NCBI RefSeq assembly: GCF_900129155.1
Contig: NZ_FQVF01000023.1
Coordinates: 21,425 to 85,424, forward strand
DNA length: 64,000 bases
DNA from: Marinomonas polaris DSM 16579
GTDB lineage: Bacteria; Pseudomonadota; Gammaproteobacteria; Pseudomonadales; Marinomonadaceae
Direction of reading: 5' to 3'
Shown here: piece by piece, positions 37,383 through 45,561 of the stretch
Numbering within the stretch: the stretch's first letter is position 1
Layout of the letters: every line of letters begins with the position of its first letter
Translations under genes and position numbers: made by a program
The notes under the pieces: generated by a model
What the model was told of the DNA's origin: nothing
The model's input: the letters and a program-made list of their open reading frames with translations, nothing else
Database searches by the model: none

Positions 37383-39464
37383 ATGGAAGTAAAAGTTAAC
37401 TCTACCACGATTAGATCATTCTCTATTTACTCGAACACTTTACCGAATGATTTTTTGCTTGATGTCACAAAGGCTTGGCGATTACTTAACGAAACATTTA
37501 GGGCTGAATTAACAGAAATAACCTATTTTCAGCATATATCTAGGTGGTTAAGGTTTTTAGCAGATAGGCCAAATCATGAAATCTGGAGCTATATTGAAAA
37601 AGGTAGCGACTCATTACAGGAAGAGTATCTTGCTTGGCAAAACCTTATAACCGAATATAGAAATGATATATTTGATTCCTTTCCTACAGCAGACCAGCTA
37701 ACGACTCGTAACAATAAACTTATTGGGGTCCGAAAGCTCTTAGAGTATTTGGCTTATACTAAAACTATTCCGCATGGTCTTGTTCTTCGTGGATGGAAAG
37801 ACAAACCGCGACTTGGCCAGAGTTCTACTTTTTTATCAAATGACTTTTATCGACTTATAAATAGAAGTAAAAATGATCTGCAAAAACTTGTATTTTCCTT
37901 TGATGATAATGATGTTTCGCTTGATGAGGATGTAATATCCCTGATTAAAAATGCACTTGAGAATACTGAAGAAGATTTTGATTTTAACCCAATATCCTTA
38001 GTGATTTCCTCGTTACAAGGTAGAAAAAATCAGCTTAAGAATCAGGCTGCTAACGATTATATCGCATATATAGAGTCCACAAATCAAGCTGAAAAATGGG
38101 CTAAAGACTTAGAAATAAGTGCTTGTGCGGATAAACTCCATAAAGTTATGTTATCAAACGTCGATGCTCATACCAAGATGAACTTGTATGATGAAGCACT
38201 AGGCGGATGTGCAACTTCAGTTTTAGTTAATTATTTGATTCGTTATAACGAAGGAAGGTTACTTTTAAATAAGGACTCACGTTACGGCTTATTTTGGCAT
38301 CCAGATAGAATGAGTAGATATAACTACAATCGGGATCATATACGGAGGTACCTTGGTTGCTCAAATTATGAAATGGTTTGTGCATTCGCATTTATCATGC
38401 TTGAAACCAATGCTAATACAACTAGTATATGGGGTTTAGAGGAAGGAGATTTAATTGAGTTGAATGATAATTTTTTTCAACTCAATTGGACTAAACAAAG
38501 GCAGCGTGGACATGAGTCCAAATATCGAATATTCCCAATTAGAAAAGAATCGCTTACAACTCAAAATCTTACTGTAAGAGATGTATTTATACATCAGCTT
38601 GAATGTCGTAAGAAGTTTCTCAATGCTGTAATTCAGAAAGATCAAAAATATCTATTTCTTCAATGGTATAAAAATAATGTAAAAATAAGTGAAAGTGAGC
38701 GAGTTTATGCACCGACTAGGCCATCTTTAGCATCATTTAATCGTTATTTTAAGATGCTGTGTGAAAAAGCATCTAACGGCGCTTGGGTTACAACACCTAA
38801 AGCTATAAGAGGCAGTGCCCTTCTTCTTACAGGCCTTGTTACTAGGGACGCAACAGCTGTAATGATCGAAGGTCAACATACCTCATTAGAAATGGGTAAG
38901 CGCTATACATATCATTATCCCGAAGTATGGTTACAAGATAAAGAAATACGATTATTTCTTAACTGGTACCAAGCATTATTTACAGTTGATATTGAAGGTT
39001 TTGCTGAGAAAATTGGTATTGACTCTATTTTGTATAATGAAAATAAAGAATTTGCTTTAGAACAGCGCCAAAAAGAAGCTCAAAATGCGATTAACCAACA
39101 ATTTGGTGGTATTCATTGCATTGATCCAACCGCCGGTGCTCAACCTGGAACAAAAGCTGGTAGAGTATGTAACAAGGTAGATAAATGTCCAACATGCAAG
39201 CAGCGAAGGGGCGTATTCGTAACTTCAATAAATAATTTAGCTAATGTTATTCAGTGGCATGAAATTCTTGTTCAATTAAAACAGACTCTAAGCGACAATG
39301 AATTTTATAAATGGCGAGTATGGCATGTTTTCACAACCCTCATTGTTGATACCTTTTCAAAAGACCCAACGCATGCCAGATTAATGAGAGAGGCACAAGA
39401 AAAAGCAGCACTCACTCAAAACTCATACGCAAGCCTCATTCCTGTTGCTGAGGTAAATATCTAA
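37383..39464 (+). CDS. Tyrosine recombinase-like protein with degenerate active site
   Basis: 693-aa protein, first of a four-gene recombination operon. The C-terminal half has the fold pattern of phage-type integrases: KAIRGS (Lys473 where the catalytic His of H-x-x-R is expected, Arg476 kept), then GQHTSLEMGKRYTYHY with His499 and Tyr508. The box I arginine is not found in LETNANTTSIWGLEEGDL. A Cys cluster (VCNKVDKCPTCKQ) near 600 may bind zinc. It probably assists the intact recombinases rather than cutting on its own. The stop overlaps the next start (TAATG). Confidence 0.72.
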   Translation: MEVKVNSTTIRSFSIYSNTLPNDFLLDVTKAWRLLNETFRAELTEITYFQHISRWLRFLADRPNHEIWSYIEKGSDSLQEEYLAWQNLITEYRNDIFDSFPTADQLTTRNNKLIGVRKLLEYLAYTKTIPHGLVLRGWKDKPRLGQSSTFLSNDFYRLINRSKNDLQKLVFSFDDNDVSLDEDVISLIKNALENTEEDFDFNPISLVISSLQGRKNQLKNQAANDYIAYIESTNQAEKWAKDLEISACADKLHKVMLSNVDAHTKMNLYDEALGGCATSVLVNYLIRYNEGRLLLNKDSRYGLFWHPDRMSRYNYNRDHIRRYLGCSNYEMVCAFAFIMLETNANTTSIWGLEEGDLIELNDNFFQLNWTKQRQRGHESKYRIFPIRKESLTTQNLTVRDVFIHQLECRKKFLNAVIQKDQKYLFLQWYKNNVKISESERVYAPTRPSLASFNRYFKMLCEKASNGAWVTTPKAIRGSALLLTGLVTRDATAVMIEGQHTSLEMGKRYTYHYPEVWLQDKEIRLFLNWYQALFTVDIEGFAEKIGIDSILYNENKEFALEQRQKEAQNAINQQFGGIHCIDPTAGAQPGTKAGRVCNKVDKCPTCKQRRGVFVTSINNLANVIQWHEILVQLKQTLSDNEFYKWRVWHVFTTLIVDTFSKDPTHARLMREAQEKAALTQNSYASLIPVAEVNI

Positions 39465-41536
39465 TGGCATTGCCAATCATTAATTACGTCAGTTATTTTT
39501 CAGATTTTGATAATCGAAGCGATATTGAATCCCTAAAAATAAGATGGTTCAAAGATTGCTCTTATGATTCTGATATTTGGGTATTACAAGACACTAAAAA
39601 CATGAAAAGGACTTATGATATTGATTGGGAAAACATACCTGTTGGTCCGAATGGTGAGAAACTAAATAATTATTATGGTGCAGTACAATTGATAAAAATG
39701 AGTCTCTTGATAAGGGCTTCTACAACAGACAAAAAGCTAGGTATGACAGATTCAGCGGAATCATTATGTAAAGCAGCAAATATTTTGTTTAATTTTTATC
39801 GATATTTACTTTTAATCCCTAAAATTTCAAATTTATCAAGTATTAATAGCTCTGTTATTGATCAACTTATTACTGATTATTCTACAAAAGGTCTGATAGC
39901 TCGTTTGGACTTAGATTCACGTGCAGTAAATCGATTTGACGAAATAATTTCGAATGGAAATATTGGAACCTATACGAAAATTGGGAAGTCAACAAGGTAT
40001 TTAAAGACAAATTATGAAAGAATAGAGTTTGATAACGATATGTTTTCTTTTGAACTTGGAATCAGTGCTCGAGCCCTTCAAAATGCTCCTAAATATCAGT
40101 TGTTAAAGTATAAAACATTAAAGCCACTAGGTTATGTCTTGAAAGGAAGTGGTGTGGTAAAAAATGATATTGAGGCTCAATCAGAAAGTACTATTAGAAA
40201 ATCGTTATCAGTTATTTCAAGTCTAATGCGACAAGTTTATCTAATGTCTGATCTCTTCACTGAAAATCACCGAGTAGAACGTATGTGGATGGGTGATATT
40301 AAATTATCAAAATTATCCAAGAAAAAGGCTACAGTTTCCAATGCAAAAACCCGAAATATACCCCGAAACGTTATGTACGCTGTTATGGATGAATCTATCC
40401 GTTGGGTAATTGATTATTCTACTCCTTTACAAAATAATTTTAAGTATGCTAAGCAGGTGTACAAAGAAAAGTTGGAGGCTATAAAAGACTATGGGCTTGG
40501 GGGGAATGATGAATCAAAAACTAATTACGCTAGAAAACTTACCGCAGTGTGGATTAGAGAAAACAAATTAACCAACTTTCCGCACCCAATAACAACATAT
40601 CGACATCAAATAACCTCACTTGAACAAATAGTAAATAAACACCTAGTATCTGCGTGTTTACTTGTCATATTCGCATTTACAGCACGCCGTAGAGATGAAG
40701 TATATGGACTTAAATCTGGCTGCACTTATCAAGAAGGAGGACTTTGGTATTTGATTGTAGACCAAGAGAAATTTAACCAAGGTGAACGAGCTTTGCCAAC
40801 CTTAGAAGTTGTTGCTAAGGCAATATCTATCCTTGAAGATCTATCAGCGGAAGGAAGAGACGCTAGTCAGTTTAATAACCTTATGCAAGTCACTGATGCA
40901 AATTCTAAACATGGAAGAGCTTGGCCGGATTTCAATGGTTTTTGTGACTATGTGGGAATAGAATCAAAAGATGAAGAAGGTAATCCATTTATATTTTCTG
41001 ACCACCAATTTAGGCGATTTTTGGCCATGGCTTATTATTATCAATACCGGGACCCTAACTTATTTACTCTTAATTGGTTTTTAGGTCATGAGTCTATTGA
41101 GATGACAATGGATTATATCACTGATAGCGATGGCCAGTGGGAGATGCAGCAAGTTAAAAATGAACGGATTATTGATCTAATTGAAAGTGATTTCAGGTCA
41201 GATAAATCGTTGATTGGTAATGAAATAGCAGAATTATTTGGAGTCATTGAAGGACAGAGCGAAAAGCGTATTTCAAGAATGGAAGATAAAGGTAAATTAG
41301 TTGATAAGTATGTTCTAAATTTTGTCAAAGATGGAGCATGCTTTGGCCTAACTCCTGATATCAAGAAGAGAAGTAAATGTTTAGAGAACGGAGCCATACA
41401 ATGTTCTAGCGCAACCAAAGGAAGTTGTGAAGGCTGTCCTAATTTGCTTCCAGTAGACCAACCAATTAATCACATTAATGTTACAGATTTGGTTTGTTCA
41501 TCCTCACCCATGCTTGAGGCGTTACAAAATGGATAA
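39464..41536 (+). CDS. Tyrosine recombinase/integrase (large, TnpB-like)
   Basis: 690-aa site-specific recombinase with a full catalytic set: Arg in TARRRDEVYGLK (408-410), His514-x-x-Arg517 in DHQFRR, His542 in LGHES and Tyr551 in MDYI. A C-terminal Cys-rich stretch (CSSATKGSCEGCPNLLP) resembles that of other large integrases. It overlaps both neighbours, and the operon order (two large recombinases, a small coiled-coil protein, a 400-aa recombinase) recalls Tn554 tnpA/tnpB/tnpC-type systems. It probably catalyses integration and excision at recA together with the gene at 41996. Confidence 0.82.
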   Translation: MALPIINYVSYFSDFDNRSDIESLKIRWFKDCSYDSDIWVLQDTKNMKRTYDIDWENIPVGPNGEKLNNYYGAVQLIKMSLLIRASTTDKKLGMTDSAESLCKAANILFNFYRYLLLIPKISNLSSINSSVIDQLITDYSTKGLIARLDLDSRAVNRFDEIISNGNIGTYTKIGKSTRYLKTNYERIEFDNDMFSFELGISARALQNAPKYQLLKYKTLKPLGYVLKGSGVVKNDIEAQSESTIRKSLSVISSLMRQVYLMSDLFTENHRVERMWMGDIKLSKLSKKKATVSNAKTRNIPRNVMYAVMDESIRWVIDYSTPLQNNFKYAKQVYKEKLEAIKDYGLGGNDESKTNYARKLTAVWIRENKLTNFPHPITTYRHQITSLEQIVNKHLVSACLLVIFAFTARRRDEVYGLKSGCTYQEGGLWYLIVDQEKFNQGERALPTLEVVAKAISILEDLSAEGRDASQFNNLMQVTDANSKHGRAWPDFNGFCDYVGIESKDEEGNPFIFSDHQFRRFLAMAYYYQYRDPNLFTLNWFLGHESIEMTMDYITDSDGQWEMQQVKNERIIDLIESDFRSDKSLIGNEIAELFGVIEGQSEKRISRMEDKGKLVDKYVLNFVKDGACFGLTPDIKKRSKCLENGAIQCSSATKGSCEGCPNLLPVDQPINHINVTDLVCSSSPMLEALQNG

Positions 41537-41999
41537 TGGTCTAAAAGCTTTATTAATGCAGAAGATAGAGAGCAAAATAACTGCTCTTGAAAGCTACATA
41601 AATGGCTCTAGTATCGATTTTTCTATTCCAACTAAGTTTTCCCTTAACTGGTTTGTAACTCTATCAGAGGGGCGTTATGAGAGGTTTTCTAAGTCTTCTA
41701 GAGCAATCAAAGGTGGTACAGCGTTAAACAAACGGATTCTAGGGCTTTTAAATGAGTGTGAAGCACGCCGAAAAAAAGGCGACCCAAAAGTACAATCTAA
41801 TGATAAAGAGCTTCAAGGCGTAATCAAAAAACTTAAGGTTGAATTGGAGAATACAAAGAAAGAAAGGGACGCGCAGGCTGAAGAAAACATTGAGCTTCGC
41901 AGGCAATTAATTGATTCTAAAAAGAAAAATCAAATTTTTCAGGCGCAGATACGAGATCAAAACACTAATAGAAAAATCATTAGTCTGGAGGGTAAATGA
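41529..41999 (+). CDS. Small coiled-coil protein of the recombinase operon (TnpC-like)
   Basis: 156 aa from ATG 41529, overlapping the preceding gene by 8 bp and the next by 4 bp. The C-terminal half (LKVELENTKKERDAQAEENIELRRQLID) is a clear coiled coil; the N-terminal half is basic (RYERFSKSSRAIKGGTALNKRILGLL). Size, position between recombinase genes and coiled coil recall TnpC of Tn554, an accessory of transposition. No direct sequence signature of that family could be confirmed, so the role is inferred. Confidence 0.6.
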   Translation: MDNGLKALLMQKIESKITALESYINGSSIDFSIPTKFSLNWFVTLSEGRYERFSKSSRAIKGGTALNKRILGLLNECEARRKKGDPKVQSNDKELQGVIKKLKVELENTKKERDAQAEENIELRRQLIDSKKKNQIFQAQIRDQNTNRKIISLEGK

Positions 42000-43219
42000 G
42001 CCACAAGGTATTAGCTCCTTGTAATTGCCCGAAGGTTATATTCACATCTGGTAGAACTGTTGTTCCTGTGACGGAATGGTTAATTGAACGTAAGTTTAAT
42101 ATTGGTTTGGCTGATAAAACAGTGAGAGCTGATGCGGACCATTTAGCTCATTGGTTAGATTTTTGTGAATCAGAAAAAATAGATTACCTCTCTGAACCAA
42201 CAAATTTTACTATGGAGCGTTATCGTGATGAGGCTCTTCCCCAGCTATCTAATGAAAGTTGTGATCTTTATTTATCATCGATATGTAGGTTTTATTGGTG
42301 GTGTCAAAATAACACTTCTTACTGTTCAAGTATGATTGGGTGGCCAAACAAAGCAGATAACACTGACTTCAACATTATAGTTAAAAAGCCTTCTAAGGGA
42401 GTAAGCGATTTCATTATACCATTTCTAAAAGGCGGTATACAAAAACCATTGAAATATATCCCTAACGTTCATGAGATAAGAGAGTTGAATGACTACCTTG
42501 CTAAAGAAGTCAAAAATCAAAAGGACTCTGTAGGGGAATTCTTAGCTGTCCGAAATCAGCTGATGGTCAGATGGGCGACTGAGGCCGCATTGCGGTCACA
42601 AGAACTTATTTGTTTACAAATTTCTGATTTACCTCGAGTTGATAATTTTAATTCTTCTATGTCAGAAGTATACATTCATCGAGGCACTAAATATGGAAAG
42701 CATAGAAAGGTTATAGTGAGTAAAAGTTTAATAAAGGCCACTTGGGATTATATCGAATATGAGAGAGATGACATTATAAGTAATATTTGGACGAAATGTG
42801 GTGATGTTGATAATGTTTTCATCAATGCTGGTAATAGATCTCTAAAACCAAGAATGAGCAAAAATACATTTTATACAGTATTAACTTCATTTAACCCAAA
42901 GATAACTCCACACGCTTTAAGGCGTTTCGGTTTAACGAGGTTTGCTGCAAGGTTAATTAAAATCGAACGTATTATTAGAAGAGAAAGCAATGATCTAAAG
43001 CAAATTGATGTTAGGCATGTTGAGCAAGCATTAAGACTGCAGGCTGGCCATCAGTCTGTAACAACAACTATAAAACGGTATGTAGATTATGCTTTAGCTG
43101 TTGATTTGGATGAGGATGAAATGCAGTCTGTGGCTACTAGAATTGAAGAGTTAGAATGGGAGCTTGAAAATCTTAAGTCAAGGAAAAGTGTAAGTAGAGA
43201 TTTGCGAGAATATATATGA
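41996..43219 (+). CDS. Tyrosine recombinase/integrase (TnpA-like)
   Basis: 407-aa phage-type integrase with complete catalytic residues: Arg200 in EAALRSQEL, His306-x-x-Arg309 in HALRRFG, His352 in QAGHQSVTTT and Tyr362 in KRYVDY. The N-terminal ~150 residues form a SAM-like core-binding domain (RKFNIGLADKTVRADADHLAHWLDF). Start overlaps the previous stop (ATGA), so the four genes are translated as one unit. It is the last gene of the module; a diverged copy of the island's boundary repeat lies 39 bp after it. Confidence 0.85.
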   Translation: MSHKVLAPCNCPKVIFTSGRTVVPVTEWLIERKFNIGLADKTVRADADHLAHWLDFCESEKIDYLSEPTNFTMERYRDEALPQLSNESCDLYLSSICRFYWWCQNNTSYCSSMIGWPNKADNTDFNIIVKKPSKGVSDFIIPFLKGGIQKPLKYIPNVHEIRELNDYLAKEVKNQKDSVGEFLAVRNQLMVRWATEAALRSQELICLQISDLPRVDNFNSSMSEVYIHRGTKYGKHRKVIVSKSLIKATWDYIEYERDDIISNIWTKCGDVDNVFINAGNRSLKPRMSKNTFYTVLTSFNPKITPHALRRFGLTRFAARLIKIERIIRRESNDLKQIDVRHVEQALRLQAGHQSVTTTIKRYVDYALAVDLDEDEMQSVATRIEELEWELENLKSRKSVSRDLREYI

Positions 43220-43257
43220 CTCCTAGATTGCAACATCAAGAGCCTTCTTATTGACGT

Positions 43258-43282
43258 CTAGTAAAGCTTAGTAAGTTTAGTT
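43258..43282 (+). repeat. Diverged boundary-repeat copy after the recombinase operon
   Basis: 25-bp site starting CTAGTAAAG and ending AAGTTTAGTT. It matches the copy at 63146 at 19 of 25 positions. It lies between the recombination operon and the first cargo module. Confidence 0.45.
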
Positions 43283-43300
43283 AAAGGGCCTGAAATTGAT

Positions 43301-44125
43301 TTATAGACCTTCGTGATTACTAATACACTGCCAAATAGGCTCTTCGTCCTTCCACCAAACTAAACTAACGAAAAGGTCGTTATGATAATGAAAGGCATGT
43401 TCATATACCGTTGAATTGTCTGCCCAATCTTCTCTACACCATACATGCCCATCTACTTCACCAGGGCCTGAATCAATTTCGTTGACAATCAAATCATAAA
43501 TTTTTGAGCCACTAGGAACTGTACTTTCTGGGTAGAAGCATCCAGGTAAACTACTATTTTTACTAAATAACCAACGACTTCCATCTTTTCGATATATGAC
43601 AAAATGTCCCATATGATGATTGCTGGCTATAATGCGGCGCATGGTCATCATGAAACTTGTATTAAATGCTGATTTTACTGAATTGATTAAATCAAGGTTC
43701 AACTGACTTTCAAGTAGCTGATTTTTTAGCAGATAGGTAGGAATAAGAAGTTCTGAAGCATAGCTGTTTGCAAGGTTTTCGCGATTACGTGAATAGCCTT
43801 TTGGGTTTTCCATGTCACTATGAGAACATAAATTACCGACTTTACCACGGTCTTTGAACCAATGCCCCAGCTCATGTCCGACGGAAAATCGCTTCCTAGG
43901 GGCGTCGCTTGTTGAATTGACAGTAATTGTTGCCCTGTTGCCAGCGCCAATAATCATAGCTTCACAGCCATTCAAAGGTTTTTCTAAAACAACTGCCTGC
44001 TGTTCAAATGCAATAGCTTCAATGTCTATTTCACTCGGTTCAGTTATTGCAAATTCGTCAACATATAGTGATTCGACAAAATCCTTAATCGTCTTTATCG
44101 TCAATGTTAATTGCTCCCATTGCAA
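43301..44125 (-). CDS. ImmA/IrrE-family metallopeptidase
   Basis: 274-aa predicted zinc peptidase. GHELGHWFKDRG places HELGH at residues 84-88, and RENLANSYASELLIP supplies the downstream Glu/Asn-x-x-A pattern of the family. Such peptidases cut a DNA-binding regulator after DNA damage or phage signals (ImmA of ICEBs1, IrrE/PprI of Deinococcus, CapP of CBASS). The C-terminal ~120 residues are family-specific and unknown. It is last of a three-gene operon with a sigma-like gene, translated toward the integrases; its start overlaps the 143-aa gene by 41 bp. The likely substrate is one of its two operon partners. Confidence 0.82.
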   Translation of the reverse strand: MQWEQLTLTIKTIKDFVESLYVDEFAITEPSEIDIEAIAFEQQAVVLEKPLNGCEAMIIGAGNRATITVNSTSDAPRKRFSVGHELGHWFKDRGKVGNLCSHSDMENPKGYSRNRENLANSYASELLIPTYLLKNQLLESQLNLDLINSVKSAFNTSFMMTMRRIIASNHHMGHFVIYRKDGSRWLFSKNSSLPGCFYPESTVPSGSKIYDLIVNEIDSGPGEVDGHVWCREDWADNSTVYEHAFHYHNDLFVSLVWWKDEEPIWQCISNHEGL

Positions 44126-44516
44126 TCAAGTTAGCTAATATTTGCTTTGCGTCTTCGTCCGTAATTTCTTTGCCTTCTCGATGCGCTACTGTAAGATTTT
44201 CCGGCAATTTTTGCTGTATAAATAACTCAATAAGAATGTCTCTAGCATCTTTACCTTTCTTTGTTAGGTAGCCTAATACATCTACTTCTTCATGCTTTCT
44301 CTTTTCAAATTCAAGTTGTGCCCTAGCATTCTTTAGCTTGGCTTTTTTGAACTGTTGTTTGCATTCAAGAATTTGATCATGAAAGCGTGCTTGAGTTATC
44401 TTTATCTCATCAGAAGTTAGGTCGTATTCAGTCATAAGCTCACTAAGGGGAGCCGAAGTAATATGCTCGATCATGATATCATCGAGTAAATTGTCCATTT
44501 CTTTGTTCGCCATCAT
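44085..44516 (-). CDS. Unknown 143-aa helical protein between a sigma-like factor and ImmA-like peptidase
   Basis: I do not recognise the family. The protein is acidic at the N-terminus (ANKEMDNLLDDIMIEHITSAPL), then has a charged helical stretch (RFHDQILECKQQFKKAKLKNARAQLEFEKRK) likely to form a coiled coil, and ends ANLIAMGAINIDDKDD. It overlaps the sigma-like gene by 4 bp (ATGA) and the peptidase by 41 bp, so the three are coupled. A role as anti-sigma factor or peptidase substrate is possible from position only. Confidence 0.55.
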   Translation of the reverse strand: MMANKEMDNLLDDIMIEHITSAPLSELMTEYDLTSDEIKITQARFHDQILECKQQFKKAKLKNARAQLEFEKRKHEEVDVLGYLTKKGKDARDILIELFIQQKLPENLTVAHREGKEITDEDAKQILANLIAMGAINIDDKDD

Positions 44517-45055
44517 CCTGCCTCCTTTAAGTATTTTTTTCCATTTCTTACTATTCGTCTGCGCGTTGTGTCATAGGCTTTCTCATCGCCGCCAAAAATA
44601 GAACTAACTATTGCAGATTTATTTAGACCATTTTTTGTTGCTGCTAAAAAAGCTATCGCATCATCATCTTTATCAAAGATACTCATCAGTATGTCCCATT
44701 CTGGGTCTGAATCGCTATCTTCATCTGTGGTTGGTGCAGCAATAGCGTCATCATATCCATCAATTGACTCAGATTGGTTGAAAATTTTTTCCTTGTTAAG
44801 TTCTAACATGCCGTGGCAGATGCTCTTAATCATCTGTCCAATTGAATACGATAAAGGGACGTTTTTAGGAACATGTCTCGTATCATCTAAAATTCGCACT
44901 ACTGCTTCATGGAAGACATCTTCAGCTTCAATAGCAAGTCCATACTTATTGATGAATGACTTTGATATAGCTGTGGCTCTTGTAAGTACTGCATCCGTAT
45001 TAGACTCCAGTGCCTTAAATATTTCATCGATGGTGTAGTAATCATATTCCTGCAT
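44513..45055 (-). CDS. Sigma-factor-like regulator
   Basis: 180-aa protein with hints of a small sigma factor: residues ~25-60 (INKYGLAIEAEDVFHEAVVRILDDTRHVP) resemble region 2 with the A-E-D-x-x-x-E pattern, and the C-terminal LAATKNGLNKSAIVSSIFGGDEKAYDTTRRRIVRNGKKYLKEA resembles a region-4 helix-turn-helix. An acidic linker separates them. First gene of the operon with the 143-aa protein and ImmA-like peptidase, divergent from CBASS across a spacer rich in GGAC/GTCC dyads. It may turn the CBASS operon on; this is inference. Confidence 0.55.
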   Translation of the reverse strand: MQEYDYYTIDEIFKALESNTDAVLTRATAISKSFINKYGLAIEAEDVFHEAVVRILDDTRHVPKNVPLSYSIGQMIKSICHGMLELNKEKIFNQSESIDGYDDAIAAPTTDEDSDSDPEWDILMSIFDKDDDAIAFLAATKNGLNKSAIVSSIFGGDEKAYDTTRRRIVRNGKKYLKEAG

Positions 45056-45088
45056 CTGCTATTCCCTAAGACGGACAAAAATAATTTT

Positions 45089-45103
45089 CTGGACATTGTC
45101 CAG
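45089..45103. promoter_or_regulatory. Perfect dyad in the CBASS divergent promoter region
   Basis: CTGGACA-T-TGTCCAG, 7-bp arms. It lies between the sigma-like operon and the CBASS operon and resembles the CTGG-N-TCCAG heart of the boundary repeats, with a longer centre. Likely operator or part of a boundary. Confidence 0.55.
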
Positions 45104-45120
45104 TTATTAACTTGAGTTCC

Positions 45121-45139
45121 GTCCTAATAGGCATAGGAC
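45121..45139. promoter_or_regulatory. Second GTCC/GGAC dyad before the CBASS operon
   Basis: GTCCTA-ATAGGCA-TAGGAC, 6-bp arms and 7-base spacer, 47 bp before the first gene of the CBASS operon. It shares the GGAC word with the neighbouring dyad, which suggests one regulator binds both. Confidence 0.45.
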
Positions 45140-45185
45140 AAAACTACGTAATTAGATTTTAACTAATTTGTAAGGATAAGAATAT

Positions 45186-45551
45186 ATGCCAAATGCAAAC
45201 ACGCATATGTTAGTTGGGGGAGCTATTAGCCTCACTACAGTATTACTTGATAAAGACAAACATCCAATAAGTCACCATATTGCTATGGCTCCAATTATTG
45301 GAGCTTTTATGGGAAGACTACCAGATATTTTAGAGCCAGCTATTCACCCTAACCACAGGCAGTTTTTTCATGGTGTAACAGTATTGGCACTGCTTTCTGT
45401 GGGAATGCTAAAAGTATATCAGTGGTCTCCTGAAGAACTGTCTAATAAATTTGTCAGAGGAGTATTGATTGTTGCTGGGGTAGCTTACCTTAGTCACTTG
45501 ATTTGCGATGCAGCAACGCCCATGGGGCTTCCTTTACTTGGAAAGATTTGA
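45186..45551 (+). CDS. Membrane-bound metal-dependent hydrolase-like protein (YdjM/DUF457 type)
   Basis: 121-aa membrane protein with three or four hydrophobic segments. The start PNANTHMLVGGAISLTTVLL, the middle GRLPDILEPAIHPNHRQFFHG and the end SHLICDAATPMGLPLLGKI carry the spaced His/Asp residues of the YdjM family; YdjM of E. coli is LexA-controlled. AAGGAT precedes the ATG. The CD-NTase gene begins 10 bp after the stop, so it is the first gene of the CBASS operon. It is not a named CBASS component, so its role here is open. Confidence 0.72.
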   Translation: MPNANTHMLVGGAISLTTVLLDKDKHPISHHIAMAPIIGAFMGRLPDILEPAIHPNHRQFFHGVTVLALLSVGMLKVYQWSPEELSNKFVRGVLIVAGVAYLSHLICDAATPMGLPLLGKI

Positions 45552-45561
45552 TGGAGACTGA

